38,264 bases of DNA from DATNPX01 sp036702975 (GTDB taxonomy: Bacteria > Cyanobacteriota > Vampirovibrionia > Obscuribacterales > Obscuribacteraceae): the NCBI GenBank assembly GCA_036702975.1, contig DATNPX010000048.1, positions 1 to 38,264 on the forward strand, in the 5' to 3' direction. Each line of letters starts with the position of its first letter. Within the stretch, counting starts at the first letter, position 1. The translations under genes and the position numbers were made by a program. The notes beneath the pieces were generated by a model that had not been told where the DNA came from, searched no databases, and saw only the letters and a program-made list of their open reading frames with translations. Positions 16,876-24,944 of the stretch are shown piece by piece.

Positions 16876-18234
16876 CTAGTTATCGCCATTCGGGGACGTA
16901 GATTTGTCGAGCACTTCAGAAGAAGGAGCGGAACCGGCACTCGCACCACTCTCGACTGGTGGTGTCACCGATGGTGCCGCACTGGATTCATCTTCTTTGT
17001 CAGAATCTGGCTTCCCAAGCACTCTATGCAGCAGATTTCTTTTGGATTTCTGCTTTTGTCTTTGAGAATCTTCCATCATGTCGTCAACATTATTTGCTCG
17101 TTTCATCGAACCCGGTTGTCCGAAAATCATGTGAACAAGCGGATGCTTGCGTTCCAAAATCGCATTCATCTGACGCGCCACCAAATCAAAATGCTTGATG
17201 GTGGAGCGAACGTCTCCGAGCGTACCTCGCATATCAGTACCAAAGCCAGGCTTGCTCAACATTCCATCAGCTTTATCCAAAGTCTGATTCAAGCTATTCA
17301 CTATGTGTTGAATATCTGTGCGCAGCGATTTATCGCCGCTTATCTGTTGCACAGCAGCGACTGACTGTTGAATATGTGTTGTGGATTGATTCAAGCGATC
17401 CATCGCCGTCAACAAGTCTGACCGTAATGGCTTGTCTGCCAGCGTTTGATTCAACTCGTGCATCGTGTTGCCAACGCTGATGGCAGTTTCCTTGACGCGC
17501 AACGCGGCTTCTTTCAGATCAGAAGTCAATTCAGGATTGTCCAGGAATTTGTTTAGCCGCTTTGAAGTGCCGCGCATTTCCGACGCAAGATCGCCGATTT
17601 TGTCTTCGACATCTGTAGCTTTGCTCGCGGCTGGTCCCAGCTTATCGGTCAGGACGATGATTTTGTCCGCGGCTTTCGCAAACGTGTCCATGTGCTGGTT
17701 GACGCGGTCATGCGCTTCTTTGAAGTCGAAGTCTTCGAACTCTTTGGCAATTTTGTTCACCACAACTTCAACACGTACGGGGTCATTACCAACCACTTCC
17801 GAACTTCCATCCAAAGCTTTGAGAGCCTGTCCTGGTTCACTTTGAGGCAATGCGATCTCAATATATTTCGCCCCAACTACACCACTCGAAAGAATGTCGA
17901 AAGTAGAACCAACAGGAATCAACTGATTCTCGCCGTTGATTTTCAGATTGACTATAACTTTGTCTTTGCCTTGCAGCAGGATGCTTTCAACGCTTCCGAC
18001 CTTCACACCGTTGACGTTGACGGCTGCATTCGTATTCAATCCAGCAACGTTATGGAAAAGCACCCCGAACCGCTGCGGCGCATGCATGAACGAATAACTT
18101 TTCAGCCACATCCATCCGCAAAGCAGCAGAATAAGCGAGATTAGAACAAAGATGCCAGCAAATCCATCCGAATTACAATCGGTTGGTGCAGCTTCGAGTT
18201 CTGTCGAGCGATCGTCGCTGATGCTCTTCGTCAT
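16876..18234 (-). CDS. MlaD/MCE domain protein of a lipid transport system
   Basis: The product is 452 aa. One transmembrane helix lies at about residues 24-46 after a short acidic N-terminus, followed by an MCE domain at about 55-132 (RFGVLFHNVAGLNTNAAVNV, then GVKVGSVESI and the IPVGSTFDILSSGVVGAKYIEI stretch in pieces). Residues 150-370 form a long helical region, and the tail is Ser/Pro-rich. MlaD-type proteins form hexameric rings in the periplasm that carry phospholipids between membranes, working with an MlaE permease and an MlaF ATPase. Its ATG overlaps the end of the permease gene by 4 bases, so the two are translationally coupled. The helical extension is typical of MCE proteins outside enterics. 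No ATPase gene is next to it. Confidence 0.9.
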   Translation of the reverse strand: MTKSISDDRSTELEAAPTDCNSDGFAGIFVLISLILLLCGWMWLKSYSFMHAPQRFGVLFHNVAGLNTNAAVNVNGVKVGSVESILLQGKDKVIVNLKINGENQLIPVGSTFDILSSGVVGAKYIEIALPQSEPGQALKALDGSSEVVGNDPVRVEVVVNKIAKEFEDFDFKEAHDRVNQHMDTFAKAADKIIVLTDKLGPAASKATDVEDKIGDLASEMRGTSKRLNKFLDNPELTSDLKEAALRVKETAISVGNTMHELNQTLADKPLRSDLLTAMDRLNQSTTHIQQSVAAVQQISGDKSLRTDIQHIVNSLNQTLDKADGMLSKPGFGTDMRGTLGDVRSTIKHFDLVARQMNAILERKHPLVHMIFGQPGSMKRANNVDDMMEDSQRQKQKSKRNLLHRVLGKPDSDKEDESSAAPSVTPPVESGASAGSAPSSEVLDKSTSPNGDN

Positions 18235-18971
18235 GGCATGTATACCGCGTAAGTGAATAACAAATTTGCAAACATGGATGCGATGAACATCGCTGTGACT
18301 GCATTTGAGACGACTTCAGAGCGATTGCCCCGAGCAAATCTACCAAATGCACATCCAGCGAAAACTCCGATCGTCGGATTCAACAAAACCAATTTGACGA
18401 AATACACAACCAGATCTTTGTCACGGATTCCGAGACGAGCTCCTTCCAAATAATCCATTGTAGAACTCACGCCTAGAGTTGGCGCGAAAAGTGCCGAAGT
18501 GATAAACCCTATCACCAATCCATATCCGCCGAGTGGAACGGACATCGCCAGCGCGCAAAGATATTTTGGAAGAGCAAACTGAGTAACGAAGTCGGCGTTG
18601 AGTCCCCGAAAGTCGTAAGCTTCGCCGCACAATCGAGCGCAGACACGAGCGCACCATGCGACGCTGACAGTGAGAGCACCCAGCTCGCGCAGCAGCCCGA
18701 TTGAAATAACTGCACCAGAAAGGTCTTGCGCACTGAAGCGGTCCATCTCATTCACGGTCTGGATCGTCAAAGCCATTGACACGAACATCGCTGACAAGCC
18801 AACGAGTGGAAGCGAACCCAGACCCATCCACCGCAGGCTGGAATGAAACGCTCCCCAGTTGATGCCGAGCAGGTTTTGAGGCAGCAACATCTGCCCTGCT
18901 AATCTGGCGGATTGCCCGACAGGTGCTACCCATCGAAGCATGACGTCATTTTTTCGAATCACAGGCGGCAA
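18231..18971 (-). CDS. MlaE-type ABC transporter permease
   Basis: The product is 246 aa with several membrane helices and clear MlaE features: LVGLSAMFVSMALTIQTV near residues 58-75, SIGLLRELGALTVSVAWCAR in the middle, and a final NAVTAMFIASMFANLLFTY helix. The usual E-L-G-P/A-x-x-T/S-x-L-x-x-A-R motif is present as RELGALTVSVAWCAR. The start is taken as TTG at 18971 because AAGGA lies nine bases upstream; the internal ATG at 18941 has none. It is the inner-membrane partner of the MlaD protein encoded next and needs an MlaF ATPase that must lie elsewhere. Third gene of a likely four-gene unit. Confidence 0.85.
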   Translation of the reverse strand: MPPVIRKNDVMLRWVAPVGQSARLAGQMLLPQNLLGINWGAFHSSLRWMGLGSLPLVGLSAMFVSMALTIQTVNEMDRFSAQDLSGAVISIGLLRELGALTVSVAWCARVCARLCGEAYDFRGLNADFVTQFALPKYLCALAMSVPLGGYGLVIGFITSALFAPTLGVSSTMDYLEGARLGIRDKDLVVYFVKLVLLNPTIGVFAGCAFGRFARGNRSEVVSNAVTAMFIASMFANLLFTYAVYMP

Positions 18972-19065
18972 ACGCTAGCATCCTTGCTACAAACTCGGGT
19001 CGCTCTTCCCTGACGTGGCGAGCGGCAGAAAGTGCCAAAAAAATCGTAGCAGGAAGACAAAGCGG

Positions 19066-19542
19066 TCAGCAAACAGAACCGTCAATCTTTGCGATCAGTT
19101 TAGTTGTACTCTTGTCTGGAACGAGGTCTATGATTTTCATCTGCCCACCAAAAGACTCGACCACCGGCGTTTCTGCGAGATTCTTCACGTCGTAGTCGCC
19201 GCCTTTGGCATGAAAGTTCGGCTGCGCAATCTTCAAAAATTCGACCGGCGTGTCCTCTGAAAAGAGCGTAACGAAATCTACGCATTCCAGGCTAGCCAAG
19301 ATTTCAGCACGATCGCTCTCATTGTTCAACGGTCTGGTTGGTCCCTTCAGACGACGAACGGATTCGTCTGTGTTGACTCCAACGATCAAGATGTCGCCAA
19401 GCTGTCTGGCTTGCTTCAGATATCGAACATGTCCAACATGCAAAATGTCAAAGCAACCATTGGTGGTGACAATAGTCTTTTTGAAATCTTTTTGCGCCCG
19501 AATAACATCGTGCAATTCCTGGCGCGTAATGACAATTCCCAT
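19066..19542 (-). CDS. rfaE2: D-glycero-beta-D-manno-heptose 1-phosphate adenylyltransferase (HldE C-terminal type)
   Basis: The product is 158 aa, the size of stand-alone adenylyltransferases rather than bifunctional HldE. It shows the nucleotidyltransferase signature TTNGCFDILHVGHVRYL (HxGH), then VGVNTDESVRRLKG, FSEDTP, HAKGGDY and a final KSTTKLIAKI in place of the usual STT-x-IIxRI. It should transfer AMP to heptose 1-phosphate to make ADP-heptose for lipopolysaccharide core or glycans. The gene starts 7 bases after the stop of the AMIN/TPR gene and is followed by mlaE, so an envelope-building operon is likely. No heptose kinase or isomerase gene is in the window. Confidence 0.88.
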   Translation of the reverse strand: MGIVITRQELHDVIRAQKDFKKTIVTTNGCFDILHVGHVRYLKQARQLGDILIVGVNTDESVRRLKGPTRPLNNESDRAEILASLECVDFVTLFSEDTPVEFLKIAQPNFHAKGGDYDVKNLAETPVVESFGGQMKIIDLVPDKSTTKLIAKIDGSVC

Positions 19543-19549
19543 GCTCTAG

Positions 19550-21595
19550 CTACTTCTTTTGCGCAAGGTCTGCGATGCGCTTTTGTGCGTCTACGCAGTA
19601 GTCTGCTTTTGGATTGATTTTCAGAGCTTGGTTGTAGTTCGCTTCAGCATCTTGGAATTGATGCTTCTGCTGCAAAATCCAGCCCATTCTATAGAATGCT
19701 TCACCGAGTCTGACGTCGTTTCTCACGGCATCACCGTATGCGTTCAGCGCTTTGTCATAGTCTTTCTGCTTCTCATACGCAGTACCGAGATTGTAGTGCG
19801 CAGTGGCGAGTTTTGGGTCTATGTCGACCGCTGTCTGCCAATTTTTGATCGCACCCGGTAGATCGTTTTCTGCTCTAAGCGCAGCGCCAATGCCGTTGTA
19901 AGTGATTGCATCGCGCGGGTTAATGGCTAACGCCTTACGAAATTCGCTCAAAGCGCCATCGTAATTATGTTGTTGGTTGTAAATCATACCGAGGTTGCTG
20001 TGTGCCTCTGCCATCTCGGGATTCGCAGCCAGTGCGTTTTTGTAATCACTAATAGCTTCAGCCAGCTTACCAGTGAGGTGATTTTTGACTGCAGCGTTGT
20101 ATAGCGTGAGCGCCGCGGCTGGATCATTTTGTACGGACACTGGAGCTTTTGCCGCGCTGGCTGTTTCAGGCATGGCGTCTGAATCGGTCACTGTTTCTGC
20201 TGCTTTCGGCTGGGAGAGTGGAGGTTCGGTCTGAGCAAGTGGTGCCTCCGACGCCGCAGGCGCTTGAGCGACTGCAGGAGTTTCTTGAGCGACTACGGGA
20301 GTTTCTTGAGCGACAGGAGCGGAAGACTGAGTCGCGGGAGATTCCGCCATCTGAGATCGCGAAGCCGGTGCCTCTGGAGCCGCTGAAATAGTCGGTTCGG
20401 CGGTGCGAGGCTGTACGGACGGAGTTGTCGGTTCGGCGGCCTGAGCCTGAACGGCTGGAGTGGTTGGCTCGGCGGCGCGAGTCTGTACGGCTGGAGTAGC
20501 TTCGGCTACTTCCGCGGTCGCAGCAACATTTGTCGTTGTCGGAACTTCTCTGAGTTGCGCAACAGGAGCAGCTTTGCTCGGGGTTCCGACCTCTTCCTTT
20601 TCTACTTTATTGATCAAAGCCTGCTCGTCGCTATCCAACTTGTTGTTAGCAACAGGCAGAGGACCGCCATCTCCCATCGATTTGGTTTCAGCGATCTTCG
20701 AAGCTAATTCGTTATCCATCGAAGAGTTCCAATCCCATCCCGATTGATTAGCACCACCCTTGGTACTAGGAGTGGAGGCCTTTGGCTGGTCGATTTTTTG
20801 CTCCGGCTTCAAAGCCACTGTCTCACCACCGGCACTGACTGTAGTCTGCCCGTCGGATTGGGCTGGCGAAGATGGCACCGCGGGACTTGTAACTTGGAAG
20901 CTAGATTGTTGCACTGGCGCGGCAGCCACAGGTGCAGGCGCGGAGGCTCGAGCAACAGGCGCAGAAGCTTGCATCACTGGAGCTTCGTCATCTGTCGAAC
21001 TAGCACCAGATACAGTATCAGCAGAACGACCGGGGGCTTGCGCAGATGGAACAGGCGCACTAGCAACCCTGCGCTTTGTTGCAGGCTCCTTGTCTTCAAT
21101 GACCAAATCACGGACTGCTTGCCCGAGGTTGATCGTTACGGAATCCTCTTCCATTTTGACGACGCGAGCACTGACATCCAAATCTTCAGGCAGTTCGAGC
21201 ACGATTCTCGTAGTCGGCTTAGCTGCATTCGGTACGAGCGTGTAGCGAATGGCTTTAACCTGAGGCAAAATCTTGTGCATCGCTGAAGTCATCTGTTCAG
21301 CGGTCGGAATTTTGGCTCTATCGATGGTGGCATCGGTAAATTCGACAACTACACGATGATTCGGTCCAGGCATATCTAAAACGTTCGGTACAGGCGGAAA
21401 TGAACCAGGCTCGTTTGCAAACTGAATCACCAACTGTCGTGCATTATCCAGTCCGATTCTCTCAATCGGCAATGCTTTACCAGCCGCAAACACTGATGGC
21501 ATCGAGAGTGAGGCTAACGCTACGCTCGATAACACAAAAGACATTGTGCCCAACTGCAACTTGTTTTTGCTTCCACTTCGTTTCGTACCGGTCAT
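19550..21595 (-). CDS. exported AMIN-like and TPR protein
   Basis: The ATG at 21595 has GGAG ten bases upstream; a GTG at 21604 is too close to it. The product is 681 aa. Residues 1-38 look like a signal peptide ending SMPSVFAAG. Residues about 42-165 have an AMIN-like beta pattern (GPNHRVVVEFTDA, then VKAIRYTLVPN, TTRIVLELPEDLD), as in proteins that bind peptidoglycan or secretin complexes. A Pro/Ala/Thr/Glu linker with repeats of the type AEPTTPAVQ spans about 170-500. About five TPRs end the protein (for example GKLAEAISDYKNALAANPE). It leads the four-gene unit with the adenylyltransferase, MlaE and MlaD, so a periplasmic assembly role is plausible. Confidence 0.8.
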   Translation of the reverse strand: MTGTKRSGSKNKLQLGTMSFVLSSVALASLSMPSVFAAGKALPIERIGLDNARQLVIQFANEPGSFPPVPNVLDMPGPNHRVVVEFTDATIDRAKIPTAEQMTSAMHKILPQVKAIRYTLVPNAAKPTTRIVLELPEDLDVSARVVKMEEDSVTINLGQAVRDLVIEDKEPATKRRVASAPVPSAQAPGRSADTVSGASSTDDEAPVMQASAPVARASAPAPVAAAPVQQSSFQVTSPAVPSSPAQSDGQTTVSAGGETVALKPEQKIDQPKASTPSTKGGANQSGWDWNSSMDNELASKIAETKSMGDGGPLPVANNKLDSDEQALINKVEKEEVGTPSKAAPVAQLREVPTTTNVAATAEVAEATPAVQTRAAEPTTPAVQAQAAEPTTPSVQPRTAEPTISAAPEAPASRSQMAESPATQSSAPVAQETPVVAQETPAVAQAPAASEAPLAQTEPPLSQPKAAETVTDSDAMPETASAAKAPVSVQNDPAAALTLYNAAVKNHLTGKLAEAISDYKNALAANPEMAEAHSNLGMIYNQQHNYDGALSEFRKALAINPRDAITYNGIGAALRAENDLPGAIKNWQTAVDIDPKLATAHYNLGTAYEKQKDYDKALNAYGDAVRNDVRLGEAFYRMGWILQQKHQFQDAEANYNQALKINPKADYCVDAQKRIADLAQKK

Positions 21596-21906
21596 TATGC
21601 ACACACTCCATCTTTGGACTCGAACCAGGCTATTGACTCAAAACTACCGGGTTTGGCGAGTTTTGCCGCGGCAGCATTTTACTTGACTTCACGCTTCCCA
21701 AATAGCCAAACCAGTTAAGTTTGCTTCGCTCAGCTACTAAAGAAATTCACAGCTTGCAAGATGGAGCCTCTGCGACGAAACTCGTAATTGGCTATAATTG
21801 CTACGTTTGAAGCCCTTTCATGACACCAAATTCGTTGTTGCTGTGAGCGAACATTTAGAGATACATTGTAAATATGAAACGTTTTAGATGCAAAGCGAGT
21901 GAAAGA
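21596..21906. promoter_or_regulatory. divergent promoter region
   Basis: This gap separates the minus-strand AMIN/TPR unit from the plus-strand small exported protein. A perfect TATAAT lies at 21793-21798 on the plus strand, about 110 bases before the downstream start. No good TTGACA-like -35 box is seen 17 bases before it. The promoter assignment is tentative. Confidence 0.4.
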
Positions 21907-22377
21907 ATGACTCAACGAAAACATGTCAAGCAGCCAGTTTCAGCGATTCTACTTGCGCTCACGTGCATCACTGCCTTTGCCGGCGGTGCGCTCGCAAGAG
22001 ATAAAGATGAGATTCCGGATTACTTGTTTATCGGAAAAAAGGTCCCGAACAAGATTCCCATGCCACCTGCTCCTCCACCGGACAAGAACAAATTAGTACC
22101 ACCACCGGGGGAGAATTCTTACTTTCCAGTGCGTGAAGACGGGCAGCCTTACATTTTAAACATCGACAGAACTGTCAATCTGACTGAAGCGATGAACCGC
22201 ACCTACTACAATCCCAAATGGCGCGGAGAAGACTGGACACCATTCGACCAGGTCGATAACATCGAGCGGGCCAGCCGCTTGATGGGCACCTGGAAAGAGT
22301 ACGACGAAGCGAACATTTATCGCGTGCTCACTCCTGTCAACAAATTCTTGGAAAAATACTCGGGGTTCGGACCATGA
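21907..22377 (+). CDS. small exported protein of unknown function
   Basis: I choose the ATG at 21907 over 21874 because it follows GAAAGA and starts a clean signal peptide (basic TQRKHVKQ, then a hydrophobic run and cleavage near GGALA-RD). The product is 156 aa; about 126 remain after cleavage. The mature part begins with a Pro-rich stretch (PMPPAPPPDKNKLVPPPGE), followed by a region rich in Asp, Trp and Tyr (NRTYYNPKWRGEDWTPF). I do not recognise the family. Its stop overlaps the ATG of the methylmalonyl-CoA epimerase by 4 bases, so the two are co-translated although one is exported and the other is a cytoplasmic enzyme. Confidence 0.7.
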   Translation: MTQRKHVKQPVSAILLALTCITAFAGGALARDKDEIPDYLFIGKKVPNKIPMPPAPPPDKNKLVPPPGENSYFPVREDGQPYILNIDRTVNLTEAMNRTYYNPKWRGEDWTPFDQVDNIERASRLMGTWKEYDEANIYRVLTPVNKFLEKYSGFGP

Positions 22378-22799
22378 GCGAAACACGTTTAGACCACATT
22401 GCTGTCGCTGTGCGCAGCCTGGACGAAGCATTGCAGTTCTACAAAGAGTCATTCGGACTGGAATGCATCGAAATCGAAGAAGTAGCAGAGCAAGGTGTAC
22501 GTGTAGCCAAGTTGGATTTAGGCAACACGCATCTGGAACTGCTCGAACCACTCTCTGAAGACACACCTGTCGGAAAGTTTTTGCAGAGCCGTGGACCAGG
22601 GTTGCATCACATTTGTGTCGGGGTGAACAACATCGTCGAGCGACTCGATTGCTTGAAAACCGCTGGAACGAAATTAATCGACGAACAACCCAAGCTCGGC
22701 GCAAGCGGCGCACGCATCGCTTTCGTTCACCCGAAAAGCACTGGCGGAGTGCTGCTCGAACTGTCACAACCCTTCCAGAAAGCGCACTCAGACCACTAA
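22374..22799 (+). CDS. mce: methylmalonyl-CoA epimerase
   Basis: The product is 141 aa, normal for the family. It is made of two paired beta-alpha-beta units of the glyoxalase/VOC fold. Metal-ligand positions are visible: His in LDHIAVAV near residue 8, Glu in THLELLEP, His in GLHHICVGV and Glu in VLLELSQP near the end. The enzyme interconverts (S)- and (R)-methylmalonyl-CoA in propionate metabolism, between propionyl-CoA carboxylase and methylmalonyl-CoA mutase. Neither of those genes is in the window. The start codon lies within the end of the preceding gene; the aldolase starts 110 bp downstream with its own ribosome site. Confidence 0.93.
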   Translation: MSETRLDHIAVAVRSLDEALQFYKESFGLECIEIEEVAEQGVRVAKLDLGNTHLELLEPLSEDTPVGKFLQSRGPGLHHICVGVNNIVERLDCLKTAGTKLIDEQPKLGASGARIAFVHPKSTGGVLLELSQPFQKAHSDH

Positions 22800-22909
22800 C
22801 GTCGCAACATCGTTAACCGAAAGATTGCAATATATGGGCGTTTTGCATCATACTTCTCATTTCAGTGAGAAAGTATTCGCCGACACTCAGGCAAGGAGGC
22901 AGCGGCTCT

Positions 22910-23977
22910 ATGGCAGTGATGCAGGAATTATCAAAGATCGAAAAGGCGTTGGGAGACAAGGCTTCCTATTATTTGGAGCACCAGTGCAAAACCGTCTCGA
23001 AAGATCTTTTGCACATTCCAGGACCTAATTTTGTAGACGAAATCTTTGTACAAAGCGACCGCAGCCCACGCGTGATGCGCGCTTTGCAAGATATCTACAG
23101 CACAGGCAGATTGGCAAACACCGGCTACGTATCGATTCTCCCAGTAGACCAGGGCATCGAACACTCGGCTGGTGCTTCGTTTGCAAAGAATCCAATTTAT
23201 TTTGACTCGGAAAACATCGTCAAGTTGGCGATCGAAGGCGGATGTAACGCTGTTGCTTCCACATTCGGCGTACTTGGTTCCGTTGCTCGCAAATATGCAC
23301 ACAAGATTCCATTCATCGTCAAAATCAACCACAATGAATTTTTGAGCTATCCAAACAAATATGACCAGATCATGTTTGGAGCTGTAGAACAAGCTTGGGA
23401 AATGGGCGCAACTGCGGTTGGCGCAACAATCTATTTTGGTTCAGACGAATCAGCCCGTCAGATTCAAGAAGTTGCTCATGCTTTCCACGAAGCTCACCAA
23501 CTCGGTATGGCAACCATTCTCTGGTGCTACCTGAGAAACCCTGCTTTCAAAACAGCAGACAAGGACTATCACCTCGCTGCCGACCTCACAGGTCAAGCGA
23601 ACCACCTCGGTGTGACTATTGAAGCCGACATCATCAAGCAGAAACTGCCTGAAAACAACGGCGGCTACAACGCAATCAAATTCGGCAAAACCGATCCGCT
23701 CGTTTATTCCGAATTGACCACAGACCATCCGATCGACTTGACCCGCTACCAGGTAGTGAACTGCTACATGGGACGTCAGGGCTTGATCAACTCAGGCGGC
23801 GCTTCCGGCAAGCACGACTTCGAAGAAGCTGTGACCACAGCTGTCATCAACAAGCGTGCAGGCGGAATGGGCTTGATCTCCGGACGCAAAGCGTTCCAGA
23901 GACCGATGAAGGAAGGTGTTGAACTCCTCAACGCTATCCAAGACGTTTACCTCTGCAAAGACGTAACAGTCGCCTAG
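22910..23977 (+). CDS. fbaB: class I fructose-bisphosphate aldolase (DhnA/FbaB type)
   Basis: The ATG at 22910 is preceded by a full AAGGAGG, so the longer frame from 22865 is not used; the product is 355 aa, like E. coli FbaB. Conserved blocks: LPVDQGIEHSAGASFAKNP, the beta strand FIVKINHNE, GATAVGATIYFGS, and EADIIKQKLPE, where the Lys (about residue 243) is the likely Schiff-base residue. The last part, INSGGASGKHDFEEAV, and LISGRKAFQRP bind the substrate phosphates. It cleaves fructose 1,6-bisphosphate to the two triose phosphates, without a metal. Despite expected high expression it shows ordinary codon use (24 of the first 47 codons end in G or C). A strong terminator follows. Confidence 0.95.
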   Translation: MAVMQELSKIEKALGDKASYYLEHQCKTVSKDLLHIPGPNFVDEIFVQSDRSPRVMRALQDIYSTGRLANTGYVSILPVDQGIEHSAGASFAKNPIYFDSENIVKLAIEGGCNAVASTFGVLGSVARKYAHKIPFIVKINHNEFLSYPNKYDQIMFGAVEQAWEMGATAVGATIYFGSDESARQIQEVAHAFHEAHQLGMATILWCYLRNPAFKTADKDYHLAADLTGQANHLGVTIEADIIKQKLPENNGGYNAIKFGKTDPLVYSELTTDHPIDLTRYQVVNCYMGRQGLINSGGASGKHDFEEAVTTAVINKRAGGMGLISGRKAFQRPMKEGVELLNAIQDVYLCKDVTVA

Positions 23978-23995
23978 GAAATACTTCCAGATAAG

Positions 23996-24029
23996 ACGCG
24001 CTCTCCGCAGCGAGGGCGCGTTTTTGTTT
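23996..24029 (+). terminator. aldolase terminator
   Basis: A 10-bp stem (acgcgctctc at 23996-24005 with gagggcgcgt, one G-U pair) has a 6-base loop and runs straight into five T, then GTTTG. It lies 18 bases after the aldolase stop. Confidence 0.85.
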
Positions 24030-24057
24030 GCTTACATTGAGCAAGACTCCGAAGTGC

Positions 24058-24089
24058 AAAAAAAACGGCTGCAATCGCTTGCAGCCGTT
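24058..24089 (-). terminator. terminator of the octapeptide-repeat gene (minus strand)
   Basis: A perfect 11-bp stem (aacggctgcaa / ttgcagccgtt, 24064-24089) with a 4-base loop is followed on the minus strand by eight T (A-run at 24058-24065). It lies 25 bases past the stop of the minus-strand gene. Confidence 0.85.
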
Positions 24090-24114
24090 CCATACATTTT
24101 CCAGTTCAGGTGGT

Positions 24115-24780
24115 TTAGCCGCCTGTAACGACCTTAGCAGCGTCGTGAACTTCAACGTGAGCAGTTCTTGTAGCTGTCACTTTTGAACTTTCGAACGCTT
24201 CGACTGTGGCATTGTCACTGGCAGTAACGATAGTTCCGCCGTAGGCTTTGACGGTGGAATTTTCCTTCGCTACTACAGTTACGTCACCCAACGCCATTAC
24301 GTTAGCGTTGCCATAAACTTCAACGCGGCACTTACCTGCTGCGAATACTGTGCAGTTGTCGTATGCCTTGATTGTCGCGCTGCTTGCACCTGTAATGTTG
24401 CAGTTGCCGTGCGCCATTACTGTGGAAGCGCCGTCAGCCTGAACATAGCTGTTACCAGCGGCATCAACGTCTGATTTGTTGTGGGCAAAAACTCGAGTAT
24501 TGTCGAATGCCTTTACCTTACTATCAGCATTTGCAAAAACCTGACTGCGACCATAAGCGATTACGGTGCAAGTGTCGTATGAATTGATGACGGATTGGTC
24601 GTAGGATTCTACGTTTGCTCCGCCGTAAGCATCAACGTGACCAGTTTCGCGAACGATCGCGGTGCCACCATGAACTTCGTTTTGACCGTAGAAGAAAAGC
24701 TGTGTTTTTTCAATTGCAGACGCGCTAAGCGCAGTCGCTAAGCACACAATAGAAGGGAGGATCACAAATCTCAGTTTCAT
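24115..24780 (-). CDS. secreted octapeptide-repeat beta-solenoid protein
   Basis: The product is 221 aa. Residues 1-22 are a signal peptide (MKLRFVILPSIVCLATALSASA). The rest is almost wholly an eight-residue repeat of the form (S/T/A)-x-V-x-A-(Y/F/H)-(D/G)-(N/S), for instance STVKAYGG, ATIKAYDN, CTVFAAGK, ANVMALGD. From about residue 80 to the end there are some seventeen units. Such regular octads fold as a narrow beta-helix; related repeats are seen in secreted, phage and mucosal bacterial proteins. Three units carry a Cys, which could form disulfides once exported. Possible roles are surface coat, adhesion or ice/ligand binding; none is shown. It has its own terminator and is transcribed alone. 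Confidence 0.8.
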   Translation of the reverse strand: MKLRFVILPSIVCLATALSASAIEKTQLFFYGQNEVHGGTAIVRETGHVDAYGGANVESYDQSVINSYDTCTVIAYGRSQVFANADSKVKAFDNTRVFAHNKSDVDAAGNSYVQADGASTVMAHGNCNITGASSATIKAYDNCTVFAAGKCRVEVYGNANVMALGDVTVVAKENSTVKAYGGTIVTASDNATVEAFESSKVTATRTAHVEVHDAAKVVTGG

Positions 24781-24944
24781 CGCACTTTCCTTTCCGGCTC
24801 ACCGGTCAACGAATCCTGGCAGTGCGCGTCAGGATAACACATCTATAGATTAAAAGAGGCACACTTCAAACGCTAACTGTTCATGTCGTTATATTCTTGC
24901 AACTGGAAACCTTGCTGTTCCCACGATTCTTCGAGCTGCCCTAA

